Positions 33,661 to 42,362 of a stretch of 53,707 nucleotides of DNA are shown here, piece after piece; positions within the stretch are counted from its first letter, which is position 1, and every line of letters starts with the position of its first letter. A program made the position numbers and the translations under genes. Source of the stretch: an uncultured Bacteroides sp. (lineage in GTDB: Bacteria; Bacteroidota; Bacteroidia; Bacteroidales; Bacteroidaceae); contig CAMOWU010000010.1 in assembly GCA_946628545.1 (NCBI GenBank), forward strand, positions 1 through 53,707. The letters run 5' to 3'. Under the pieces are notes generated by a model. The model was not told the DNA's origin, made no database searches, and worked only from the letters and a program-made list of their open reading frames with translations.

Positions 33661-35262
33661 CTATCTATGTGGTTTCTTCTTATCGTAAGCATGCTTCTCG
33701 TAATCGACGGTAAAGTGCAGACCGCGGCTTTCCTTGCGCTCCAATGCCTGTCGGGTGATGAGGTAACCCACGTTGATCATATTGCGAAGCTCGCAGATAT
33801 CCTTGGTGGCCTTCACGCGTTTGAAGAGGTCTTCCGTCTCTTCGAAAAGGAGGTCGAGACGCTCCCAGGCACGTCTCAGACGCAAGTCGCTCCTGACGAT
33901 ACCCACGTAGGTGCTCATGATCTGTCCCACTTCCTTCACGTCCTGCTTGATCAGCACTTTTTCCTCATTGCTCATCGTGCCCTCGTCGTTCCATGCAGGC
34001 ACCTTTTCGTTGAACTCATATTCATCCACCATGCTCAAACTGTGTTTGGCTGCCGCATCGGCATAGACCACCGCCTCTATGAGCGAGTTGGAAGCCAGTC
34101 GGTTGCCGCCATGTAGTCCTGTGCATGAACATTCACCCACGGCATAGAGTCGTCTGATACTCGACTGGGCGTCGAGATCGACCTTGATGCCTCCGCACAT
34201 GTAGTGTGCGCAAGGCACAACAGGGATGTACTCCTTGGTGATGTCGATACCTATGCTCAGACACTTGGCGTAGATATTGGGGAAGTGGTGCTTGGTTTCC
34301 TCGGGATCCTTGTGGGTGACGTCGAGACAGACATGGTCGAGACCATGAACCTTCATCTCATTGTCGATGGCCCGTGCCACAATGTCGCGGGGAGCCAGGC
34401 TCAACCGCTCGTCGTATTTCTGCATGAACTCCTCCCCGTTGGGCAGTCTGAGGATGCCGCCATACCCACGCATCGCCTCGGTGATGAGGTATGCAGGATG
34501 AGTCTCTCCCTGATGGTAGAGTGCTGTGGGGTGGAACTGAACGAACTCCATGTCCTTGACTTGTCCCTTGGCTCGATAGACCATGGCGATACCGTCGCCT
34601 GTGGCGATATTGGGGTTGGTGGTGGTGGCATATACCGCACCAGTACCTCCTGTAGCCATCACAGTGATTTTTGAAAGGTAAGTGTCGATTTTGCCTGTCT
34701 TGGGATTGAGCACATAAGCACCATAGCATTCAATGTCGGGTGTACGCCTTGTGACACGCACGCCGAGGTGGTGCTGTGTGATGATCTCCACAGCGAAATG
34801 GTTCTCCAGCACCTCGATATCGGGATTGCTTCGTACAGCCTCAATCAGTCCGCGCTGGATTTCAAATCCCGTGTCATCGGCATGATGCAGGATACGGAAT
34901 TCCGAGTGACCACCCTCTCGGTGCAGGTCGAACTCGCCATTCTCCTTCTTGTCGAAGTTCACTCCCCAGTTCACCAATTCCATGATTTGTTCTGGAGCGT
35001 TGCGCACCACTTGTTCCACAGCACTGCGGTCACTGATGTAGTCACCGGCTATCATCGTGTCCTCAATATGCTTGTCAAAGTTATCCACGAGCAGGTTGGT
35101 CACGGATGCCACACCACCCTGAGCCTTTGCGGTATTGGCTTCGTCCATGGTCGTCTTGCAGATGATGGCTATTGAGCCCTTCTTTGCCCTTGCGACCTTG
35201 AGGGCATAACTCATTCCGGCCACACCTGAGCCGATGATGAGGAAATCAAATTTGCGAGTCAT
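33661..35262 (-). CDS. nadB: L-aspartate oxidase
   Basis: 533 aa, full length. FAD-binding Rossmann motif IIGSGVAGMSYA at the N-terminus, substrate-site region HREGGHSEFRILHHADDTG, and VVPCAHYMCGGIKVD with GLHGGNRLASNSLIEAVVY typical of NadB and succinate dehydrogenase flavoproteins. It oxidises L-aspartate to iminoaspartate, the first step of NAD synthesis. No nadA or nadC neighbour in the window; the downstream partner is the M16 protease. The region upstream of its start contains a 9-bp tandem repeat array. Confidence 0.95.
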   Translation of the reverse strand: MTRKFDFLIIGSGVAGMSYALKVARAKKGSIAIICKTTMDEANTAKAQGGVASVTNLLVDNFDKHIEDTMIAGDYISDRSAVEQVVRNAPEQIMELVNWGVNFDKKENGEFDLHREGGHSEFRILHHADDTGFEIQRGLIEAVRSNPDIEVLENHFAVEIITQHHLGVRVTRRTPDIECYGAYVLNPKTGKIDTYLSKITVMATGGTGAVYATTTNPNIATGDGIAMVYRAKGQVKDMEFVQFHPTALYHQGETHPAYLITEAMRGYGGILRLPNGEEFMQKYDERLSLAPRDIVARAIDNEMKVHGLDHVCLDVTHKDPEETKHHFPNIYAKCLSIGIDITKEYIPVVPCAHYMCGGIKVDLDAQSSIRRLYAVGECSCTGLHGGNRLASNSLIEAVVYADAAAKHSLSMVDEYEFNEKVPAWNDEGTMSNEEKVLIKQDVKEVGQIMSTYVGIVRSDLRLRRAWERLDLLFEETEDLFKRVKATKDICELRNMINVGYLITRQALERKESRGLHFTVDYEKHAYDKKKPHR

Positions 35263-35322
35263 AAGGCTTTATTCTTAAAGTTATTTTTTTCGGAGTCTTT
35301 TGGGGTCTGGTTGGCTTTTGGA

Positions 35323-35403
35323 TAGATGCTCTAGATTTTCTAGATGCTCTAGAAGCTCTAGATTTTCTAGATGCTCTAGATTATCTAGATGCTCTGGATT
35401 CTC
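35323..35403. repeat. 9-bp tandem repeat array upstream of nadB (TAGATNNTC x9)
   Basis: Nine contiguous 9-bp units: TAGATGCTC four times, TAGATTTTC twice, and TAGAAGCTC, TAGATTATC and TGGATTCTC once each. It lies 61 bp upstream of nadB. As 9 is divisible by 3, the minus strand has an open frame of LEN/LEH repeats (35281-35463, beginning with TTG and ending 18 bp before nadB); I do not consider it a proven gene. A possible minus -7 box TAGTTTTG lies at 35461-35468, which would place the array in the nadB leader. Confidence 0.85.
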
Positions 35404-35547
35404 AAGCCTGAAAAAGCACTTTTTCACCTTTATAAAGTGTGTAATTATGCTAATCAAATGCAAAACTAATAAAAACCTTTGTTCTTTGGCCTACTTATTC
35501 GAAATATTTCGCATTTTTTTTGTACATTGCACCCAAAAACGAAGAAG

Positions 35548-36051
35548 ATGGACCGTGTTTTCCAATCAAAAGCAGATTTCAGCAGTTATTTGCTCCTCGC
35601 TTTCGCCTTGACAGCGACAATCTGGGCGATGTGGAACAAGACGGGTCTGATCTATGCTCCGTGCATCGTTCTGGTTGCCCTCATTGTAGAGCGCATCATC
35701 CACACCCAATACGTGGTCACAGCCGATGGGCACCTTGTCATCCAGAGGGGCAGACTCTCCAAAGACAAGACCCTTTCCATCCAATCCATCGCGAGAATCG
35801 ACCAAGTCTCTCGCTTCCACATCGGCCGCAAGTCGTTCGGCCAGTACCTCATTGTCGTCATGAGCAGCGGCGAGCAGGTGGCTATCCAGCCCAAGAACGA
35901 GAGCGCATTCGTAGAACACATCACCAAGCGGCGACACCAGATGGACCAAGCGGCTCCCAAACACATTGCCCCATCCGACAACGCATCATCAGCTGTATTC
36001 ACTTCTGACGACCTGACAACAGCTATTGATGACGAAACCGACGAAGAATGA
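35548..36051 (+). CDS. PH-domain (bPH2-like) membrane protein
   Basis: 167 aa from the ATG at 35548. Two adjacent hydrophobic segments (YLLLAFALTATIWAMW and LIYAPCIVLVALIVE) form a hairpin anchor, followed by a bacterial PH-like beta domain (TQYVVTADGHLVIQRGRLSK; IARIDQVSRFHIGRKSFGQY). The tail is acidic and low in complexity (DDETDEE). Such proteins are common in Bacteroidetes, without a defined role. It precedes dacB by 34 bp on the same strand. Confidence 0.75.
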   Translation: MDRVFQSKADFSSYLLLAFALTATIWAMWNKTGLIYAPCIVLVALIVERIIHTQYVVTADGHLVIQRGRLSKDKTLSIQSIARIDQVSRFHIGRKSFGQYLIVVMSSGEQVAIQPKNESAFVEHITKRRHQMDQAAPKHIAPSDNASSAVFTSDDLTTAIDDETDEE

Positions 36052-36085
36052 ACATAAAAACTATCAGAACACAACCAAGAATACA

Positions 36086-37600
36086 ATGAGAACTTTCGCT
36101 TTCACCATCCTTTTCCTCTGTCTTTGCTCATCATCCCAAGCACAAATCATTGACAACAGGAGCAAAACAGACACACCGGGACGGTTTGCACATACCAGCG
36201 ACACACTCGTCGCTACAACCCTCCTTACCGATAGCATCATCACAGACAGCATCATCAGCGACTCACTGCCTGCCATAGAAGGGATACCATGGGATGCGCA
36301 GTTGCAACACGACCTCAATGCCTTGGCACGTGAGGCCGACCTACAGCCCTTCACTACAGGTTTCTACGTCTATGACCTCACCGCTGACACAGCCATCTAC
36401 GGCTACAACGACTCCAAGGTGATGCGACCGGCTTCCACACAAAAAGTCATCACCACGGTCTCGGCTCTCCATCTGCTCGGTGCCTCCTACCCCTACAAAA
36501 CCCGGGCTTGCTACACCGGTACCATCCAGGACAGCGTGTTGCGGGGCAACATCTATGTGGTGGGCGGTTTCGACCCCGTCTTCAGCCAGAGCAACTTCGC
36601 CGATTTGGTCAATTCGGTGTGTGAATTGGGCATCAAGCGCATTGAGGGACGTGTGCTGGCCGACATCAGCATGAAAGACTCCACCTACTGGGGTGAGGGC
36701 TGGTGTTGGGACGACGCACCCTCACCGACAGAGCCTTATCTGACCCCTTTGATGATTGAGCGTGGCTGCGTGGTGGTGCGCGCCTCGGGCAACAAAGCCT
36801 CCACCGAACCCCAGTCGTCGTTTGTCACGATGAGCCCCAGGGGGGCTGGCAAGTTCAGCGTCAGCCGCAACTGGATGTCCAATGGCAATATCATCACCAC
36901 CACCGGCACAGGATCCAAGTCCATCAGTGTCTTCCGACCCGATCTCTTCTTTGTCTGCACGCTCTGCGACCGTCTCCAGGAACGAGGCATCAGCATAGCC
37001 AGTCCCGACAGTTCCAAGCCCATTTATGGCATTGGCAATCTTCCCGACACACGTTCGGTAGAGTTCTTCTGCATGACACGGACACTGAGTCAGTTGCTCA
37101 ACAAGACCCTCAAGGACAGCGACAACCTCTACGCCGAGTCGATACTCTACCACATCGCCTACAACAAGGTTGGAAAAGGCGCCACAGCAGCCGACGCCCG
37201 CCACGCCATCGACGCACTCATCAAACAGGCAGGTGAGTCGTCTGCCTCCAGCCGAGTGGCCGATGGAAGCGGTGTGTCGCTCTACAACTACACCACACCA
37301 CGCATTCTCGTGGCCATGCTCCGTTTCGCCCACAAAGACAAGAGCATCTTCGACAATTTCTTCCCCGCCTTGCCCATCGCTGGCATGGACGGAACTCTCA
37401 ACATGCGCATGACCAAAGGCAATGCCTTCGGCAACGTCCATGCCAAGACCGGCACCGTCAGTGGAGTGAGTGCCCTGGCTGGATACGTCACCGCTTCCAA
37501 CGGAAACCTTCTGGCTTTCAGCATCATCAACAACGGATGTCTGAAGATATCCAACGCACGAGCACTCCAAGACAAACTGTGCCAGGAACTGGCCAGATAA
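36086..37600 (+). CDS. dacB: D-alanyl-D-alanine carboxypeptidase/endopeptidase, PBP4 (S13) family
   Basis: 504 aa from the ATG at 36086, giving a signal peptide (ends SSSQAQ). Serine-type penicillin-binding motifs: RPASTQK (SxxK, near 118), SDN (near 344) and HAKTGTVSG (KTG, near 454), with the long insert between the first two typical of PBP4. It trims or cleaves peptidoglycan peptides in the periplasm. The stop codon directly abuts the aroA ATG, so these two genes are in one operon. Confidence 0.92.
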   Translation: MRTFAFTILFLCLCSSSQAQIIDNRSKTDTPGRFAHTSDTLVATTLLTDSIITDSIISDSLPAIEGIPWDAQLQHDLNALAREADLQPFTTGFYVYDLTADTAIYGYNDSKVMRPASTQKVITTVSALHLLGASYPYKTRACYTGTIQDSVLRGNIYVVGGFDPVFSQSNFADLVNSVCELGIKRIEGRVLADISMKDSTYWGEGWCWDDAPSPTEPYLTPLMIERGCVVVRASGNKASTEPQSSFVTMSPRGAGKFSVSRNWMSNGNIITTTGTGSKSISVFRPDLFFVCTLCDRLQERGISIASPDSSKPIYGIGNLPDTRSVEFFCMTRTLSQLLNKTLKDSDNLYAESILYHIAYNKVGKGATAADARHAIDALIKQAGESSASSRVADGSGVSLYNYTTPRILVAMLRFAHKDKSIFDNFFPALPIAGMDGTLNMRMTKGNAFGNVHAKTGTVSGVSALAGYVTASNGNLLAFSIINNGCLKISNARALQDKLCQELAR

Positions 37601-38869
37601 ATGAACAAAAACATTATGACCATCACAATCCACCAACCCCCAACCCCTTATAAAGGGGCAATCCACCTGCCATCCTCAAAAAGCATCAGCAACCGCGCTT
37701 TGGCCATCATGGCGCTGTCGGGGCATCACGACCGCATGCCAGACAACGTGTCGGACTGCGACGACACACGTGTGATGATCCAATGGCTAAAGACCCAACC
37801 TGAAGTGATTGATATCGGAGCAGCAGGAACCGCCATGCGCTTTTCCTCCGCCCTGCTGGCTGTGAGCGAAGGCACACATGTCATCACTGGCAACGAGCGT
37901 ATGCGCCACCGCCCCATCTCGGTGCTGGTCGATGCCCTGCGGCAATTAGGAGCCGAAATCGATTATGTTGAGGAGCAAGGGTTTCCGCCCCTTCGCATCA
38001 AAGGCCACAGCCAGTTGAAAGGCGGGAGCCTGCATCTGCCCGGCAATGTCAGTTCGCAATACATCTCAGCATTGCTGATGATAGGTCCTGCATTCAGTCA
38101 AGGACTGACACTTCATCTGGATGGGGAAATCATCTCCCGACCATACATCAACCTCACCATCAACATGATGCGCGACTTCGGTGCCAAGGTCGCCTGGACC
38201 GATGAGCGCACCATCAGTGTCGCGCCGCAACCCTATAGCCTTACAAACTACCACGTGGAAAGCGACTGGAGCGCGGCTTCATATTGGTATGAGATTGTGG
38301 CGCTATCGACTGGCTACGAGGTGCAATTGCCGCTCCTCTTCCCCGAAAGTTACCAAGGCGACAGCCAGGTGACACGCATCTTCGACCTTCTTGGGGTAAA
38401 GACCGAATACCATAAGGACACTGATGGCAATCCTTGTGTGACACTACGTAAGGGCGCTTGTATGGTGGAGCGGCTCGACTATGATTTCGTCAACCAGCCC
38501 GACCTGGCCCAGACCCTTGTTGTCACCTGCTGCATGATGGGTTTGCCTTTCCGTTTCACTGGACTGCAAAGCCTACGCATCAAAGAGACCGACCGCATCG
38601 CCGCATTGGAGTGTGAACTTGCCAAACTGGGTTACACCATCACCGACTACGACAACTCCGTCATGGAATGGGACGGAACGAAAAAGGAGTTAGCCCAACC
38701 GCAACCCATCGACACCTACGAGGACCATCGCATGGCCATGTCGTTCGCCCCATGCGCACTGACTTTAGGCTCAATCAGCATCAACAACCCACAGGTGGTC
38801 AGCAAATCCTACCCACGTTTCTGGGACGACCTACGTCAGGCAGGCTTCACCATCACCGAAAATCTTTGA
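37601..38869 (+). CDS. aroA: 3-phosphoshikimate 1-carboxyvinyltransferase (EPSP synthase)
   Basis: About 422 aa. Signatures: LPSSKSISNRALA at the N-terminus (phosphate-binding Lys/Ser), GTAMRFSSALLA, RMRHRPISVLVDALRQLGA, then LRIKETDRIAALECEL and DTYEDHRMAMSFAPCAL near the C-terminus. It joins shikimate-3-phosphate and phosphoenolpyruvate in aromatic amino acid synthesis. The ATG at 37601 follows the dacB stop with no gap; a second ATG at 37616 (MTITIHQ) is also possible. Followed at 20 bp by a small membrane protein gene. Confidence 0.95.
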   Translation: MNKNIMTITIHQPPTPYKGAIHLPSSKSISNRALAIMALSGHHDRMPDNVSDCDDTRVMIQWLKTQPEVIDIGAAGTAMRFSSALLAVSEGTHVITGNERMRHRPISVLVDALRQLGAEIDYVEEQGFPPLRIKGHSQLKGGSLHLPGNVSSQYISALLMIGPAFSQGLTLHLDGEIISRPYINLTINMMRDFGAKVAWTDERTISVAPQPYSLTNYHVESDWSAASYWYEIVALSTGYEVQLPLLFPESYQGDSQVTRIFDLLGVKTEYHKDTDGNPCVTLRKGACMVERLDYDFVNQPDLAQTLVVTCCMMGLPFRFTGLQSLRIKETDRIAALECELAKLGYTITDYDNSVMEWDGTKKELAQPQPIDTYEDHRMAMSFAPCALTLGSISINNPQVVSKSYPRFWDDLRQAGFTITENL

Positions 38870-38888
38870 AACCACAAGAACAGAACGT

Positions 38889-39320
38889 ATGTTTTATCTG
38901 ATTATATCATTATTCATCCTTGCCGCTGTGGCTCTGGCAGCAGGGTTCATCCGCGAGAAGAAAAACCAAAAGAAACTGGAACGGGGCGAGATCCAGGAAC
39001 TGCCCTCCATCCAGCAGGTGGAGGACATGACCTGCTGTGGACAGCACGAGGTCTGCGAGAAAGACAGCCTGCTCGCGGCATTGAGCAAAGAAATAGAATA
39101 CTACAACGACGAGGAACTCGACCGCTATCGCGGACGTCCGTCCGACGCTTACAGTGAGGACGAGGCAGAGGAATTTCGCGAGGTGCTCTACACCATGAAG
39201 GAAACCGAGGTCGCCGGATGGGTGAGAAGTCTGCAGCTGAGGGCTGTGGAAGTACCCGACCAAGTGAAGGACGAGGTCTTCCTCATTGTCGGTGAACGCA
39301 GATTCGCCAAAACGTCGTGA
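38889..39320 (+). CDS. Small membrane-anchored protein with CCGxHxxC motif
   Basis: 143 aa. One N-terminal transmembrane helix (residues 2-21), a basic stretch, then a conspicuous CCGQHEVC motif at residues 49-56 that could bind a metal, followed by an acidic soluble region (YYNDEELDRYRGRPSD; EEFREVLYTMKETEVAGW). I recognise it only as a Bacteroidetes-type conserved hypothetical; no function is known to me. It lies between aroA and porW on the same strand. Confidence 0.75.
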   Translation: MFYLIISLFILAAVALAAGFIREKKNQKKLERGEIQELPSIQQVEDMTCCGQHEVCEKDSLLAALSKEIEYYNDEELDRYRGRPSDAYSEDEAEEFREVLYTMKETEVAGWVRSLQLRAVEVPDQVKDEVFLIVGERRFAKTS

Positions 39321-39364
39321 AAAGCAATAAAGCGAAGATTCTGACGTTATTGAATAATAAGGGG

Positions 39365-39418
39365 CCTAAGGACTTTAAGGACCTTAAGGACTCTAAAGAC
39401 CCTAAGGACCTTAAAGCC
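39365..39418. repeat. 9-bp tandem repeat array before porW (YYTAAGGAC x6)
   Basis: Six contiguous 9-bp units: CCTAAGGAC, TTTAAGGAC, CTTAAGGAC, TCTAAAGAC, CCTAAGGAC, CTTAAAGCC. It ends 17 bp before the porW ATG, inside the likely leader. The same unit family recurs before tsaE (44846-44881). Confidence 0.85.
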
Positions 39419-39435
39419 CCCCAAAAAAGAGAATC

Positions 39436-42333
39436 ATGAGGAGACTTGCCTACTACATATTGCTGCTGGCCTCATCGCTGATGGTCTTGTCGTGTTCCAA
39501 TTCCAAGAACACGGCCTTGACCCGTGCCGTGCAGTCGTTCAAGGCAAGATACAACACCTATTACAATGGTCACGTAGCCTACAAAGAGGGCTTCGACGCA
39601 CAGGAGAAGGGCAATAAGGACAACTACACCGAGGTTATCCCCATGTACATGACGGGCAACAAGGCCACACTCAACATCGGTTCGTCCAGCTACGAGACAG
39701 CCATCAACAAGTGCCAGAAGACCATCAAGCAGCATTCCATCACCAAGCGCCCCGAATGGAACAGCAACAAACCCAAGAAGCCCAAGGACAAGATCTGGTT
39801 GAGCCAGAAAGAATACAACCCATTCCTCTACAAGGCATGGTTCCTCATGGCCGATGCCCAATTCCACAAAGGAGAGTTCTTCGAGGCAGCCACCACCTAC
39901 GCCTACATCCAAAACCTCTATTTCTCACATCCAAAAATCATCGCCAAGGCGCGCATTCTGGAAGCCCGCTGCTATGCCGAGATGGGCTGGAACTACGATG
40001 TGGAAGACCTGTTGCGCCGCACCCGACGCGACAGCCTCCCCCGCAAGTACGAGTCGATAGAGGCGGCTGTCAGGGCCGACGTGCAAATCCGGCAGAAGCA
40101 ATATGCGGAAGCCATTCCCAATGTGGAGAAAGCCATCAAGTCGGTCAGACGGGGCCAACAGAAAGCACGACTATACTTCCTTTTGGGCCAACTCTACCAC
40201 AAGGTGGGTGAAGACACCAAGTCGTACAAGGCGTTCAATAAGGTCATCGCCAAGAATCCACCCTACGAACTGGAGTTCAATGCCCGCATCCAGCAGACTG
40301 AGGTCTATTCCAAGGGACGAGGCAAACAGATGATCAGGAAGTTGCAGGCCATGGCCCGCAACCCCAAGAACAAAGACTACCTCGATCAGGTCTATTATGC
40401 CATCGGCAACATCTACCTCTCTCAAAACGACACCCTGCACGCCATCTGGGCCTACAAGGACGGAGTGGAGAAGAGCACACGCAACGGACTGGAGAAAGGC
40501 GTGGTGCTGCTCCATTTGGGACAACTCTACTACGAAAGGGAAGAGTTTGTGAAGGCTCAGGACTGTTATTCCAAGGTCATCGGACTCATTGACAAGGACC
40601 GTGAGGACTACGACAGCATCAACGAGCGGTCGAAGATCCTCGACGAGTTGCTCCCCCACGCACAAGCCATTGAACTGCAGGACAGCCTACAGGCTTTGGC
40701 CCGAATGGACTCCGTGGAGCGCATGAAGGTCATCGAACGCATCATCGACGAGGTGAAGAAGAAAGAGAAAGAAGAAGCCAAGAAAGCCGCCATCGCCGAG
40801 AACGAGGCAGCCCGTCCAACTCAGAACAGGACACAACAGGGCATCAACACCGCACGCGCAGGCCAGCAAGCTACTGGCGAGTGGTACTTCTACAACTCAG
40901 CAGCGGTGGCATCCGGTAAGACAGCCTTCCAGCAGAAATGGGGTAAGCGCGAACTCGCCGACAACTGGCGCCGCAACAACAAGACGGTGCTTTCCGACTT
41001 CAACGCACCCGAGGAGGTAGAGGGTGACTCCATCCCCTCCGACTCCATTGCCACCGATTCACTGGGCAATGTGGCACAACCCACCGACACGCTCGACGAG
41101 GACGCCAAGAAGCGACAGAAATACGAGAACGACCCCCATCGTCCTGAATACTACCTCAAGGACATCCCCTTCACCGAAGAACAGATGGCCAACTCCAACG
41201 CACTGCTGGTGGATGGCCTGTTCAATGCCGGCATCATCTACAAGGACCAGATGGAGAACTTCCCCTTGGCGGAGCGCACCTTCCAGCGCGTCCTCGACCT
41301 CTTCCCTGGTTTCCAGCAACGTGATGAGACCTTCTACAACATGTATCAGCTCTACTACCGTCTGGGCCGCATGGACGAGGCGGAAGTGATGAAAGACTCC
41401 TTGGTCCAAGGCTATCCAGACAACAAACACGTTGCGATGGTCACCGACCCCAAATTCGAGTTCAAGGCACGCTATGGCAAACAAGTCGAGGACTCGCTCT
41501 ACCAGGAGGCCTACCATTCCTATCTCAACGACGAGTACCAGCGCGTGGTCGATCTCAACGAACTCACAGAGAAGGAATATCCACAAGGCCAGAACCGTCC
41601 CCTCTTCATGTACCTCACTGCCATGAGCCGCCTGCAGCTGGGCGACCGAGGCCAGTTCCTCTCCTCACTCAAGGAAATCGTGGAGAAGTATCCGCAGAGT
41701 TCGGTAAGCGAACTGGCAGGTCTCTATGTCAAGGGACTCCAGGAAGGGCGACTGCTTGCCAGTGGTAAGTTCGACACAGGGTCCATCTGGGAGCGACGCA
41801 TGGGCATGGGATTGGGCGAGGACAGCCTTGCCGTCGATACCAACTTCAGCGCCGAGAAGTTTGTGGAGCACATCTTCATCGTGGCTTATCCCCACGACAG
41901 CATCGACGAGGACCAACTGCTCTACGAGGTCGCCAACTACAACTTCAGCAACTTCACCGTCAGGAACTTCGACATCGAACTGGTGAAAGGCGACGGAATC
42001 GACATGCTTCAAGTCAAGACCTTCCAGAACTTCGACGAGGCATTCATCTACCTCCACCGATTGAACAACGACGAGGGCATGGCCTACAAGCTACAAGGTT
42101 TGCGCACCTTCATCATCTCCAACACCAACCTCAACCTGCTGATGAAAGGCAAGAGTTTCGCCGACTACTTCGACTTCTACAAACACTCCCTCGGGGTGAA
42201 CGCCAACTTCATCTACGACGAGAACGCACTCGACGAACCCACCGACATACCCACTCCAGAGGAACAGGAGGAAATGGACTACGACGATCCATACGACGAT
42301 GCTGAGGAAGAAGAGGAAAACTATATCTTCTGA
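39436..42333 (+). CDS. porW: T9SS accessory TPR lipoprotein PorW/SprE
   Basis: 965 aa with a lipoprotein signal and lipobox VLSC. The N-terminal half consists of TPR-like helical repeats (AWFLMADAQFHKGEFFEAAT; GNIYLSQNDTLHAIWAYKDG), then a Lys/Glu/Ala-rich helix and the segment WYFYNSAAVASGKTAFQQKW, which I recognise as characteristic of PorW/SprE. The tail is very acidic (YDDPYDDAEEEEENY). In Porphyromonas and Flavobacterium PorW/SprE is needed for type IX secretion and gliding. It lies 30 bp upstream of porX, so the two are probably co-expressed. Confidence 0.88.
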   Translation: MRRLAYYILLLASSLMVLSCSNSKNTALTRAVQSFKARYNTYYNGHVAYKEGFDAQEKGNKDNYTEVIPMYMTGNKATLNIGSSSYETAINKCQKTIKQHSITKRPEWNSNKPKKPKDKIWLSQKEYNPFLYKAWFLMADAQFHKGEFFEAATTYAYIQNLYFSHPKIIAKARILEARCYAEMGWNYDVEDLLRRTRRDSLPRKYESIEAAVRADVQIRQKQYAEAIPNVEKAIKSVRRGQQKARLYFLLGQLYHKVGEDTKSYKAFNKVIAKNPPYELEFNARIQQTEVYSKGRGKQMIRKLQAMARNPKNKDYLDQVYYAIGNIYLSQNDTLHAIWAYKDGVEKSTRNGLEKGVVLLHLGQLYYEREEFVKAQDCYSKVIGLIDKDREDYDSINERSKILDELLPHAQAIELQDSLQALARMDSVERMKVIERIIDEVKKKEKEEAKKAAIAENEAARPTQNRTQQGINTARAGQQATGEWYFYNSAAVASGKTAFQQKWGKRELADNWRRNNKTVLSDFNAPEEVEGDSIPSDSIATDSLGNVAQPTDTLDEDAKKRQKYENDPHRPEYYLKDIPFTEEQMANSNALLVDGLFNAGIIYKDQMENFPLAERTFQRVLDLFPGFQQRDETFYNMYQLYYRLGRMDEAEVMKDSLVQGYPDNKHVAMVTDPKFEFKARYGKQVEDSLYQEAYHSYLNDEYQRVVDLNELTEKEYPQGQNRPLFMYLTAMSRLQLGDRGQFLSSLKEIVEKYPQSSVSELAGLYVKGLQEGRLLASGKFDTGSIWERRMGMGLGEDSLAVDTNFSAEKFVEHIFIVAYPHDSIDEDQLLYEVANYNFSNFTVRNFDIELVKGDGIDMLQVKTFQNFDEAFIYLHRLNNDEGMAYKLQGLRTFIISNTNLNLLMKGKSFADYFDFYKHSLGVNANFIYDENALDEPTDIPTPEEQEEMDYDDPYDDAEEEEENYIF

Positions 42334-42362
42334 CGCAAAAACCCCATCAACACTTCGACAAC

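Noticed and set aside
35323-35403. CRISPR or small-protein gene
   Set aside because: 9-bp unit without spacers; the open frame begins with TTG and has only repeat-derived content.
36722-37666. 314-codon minus-strand open frame over dacB
   Set aside because: dacB on the plus strand carries SxxK, SDN and KTG motifs; the opposite frame has none.
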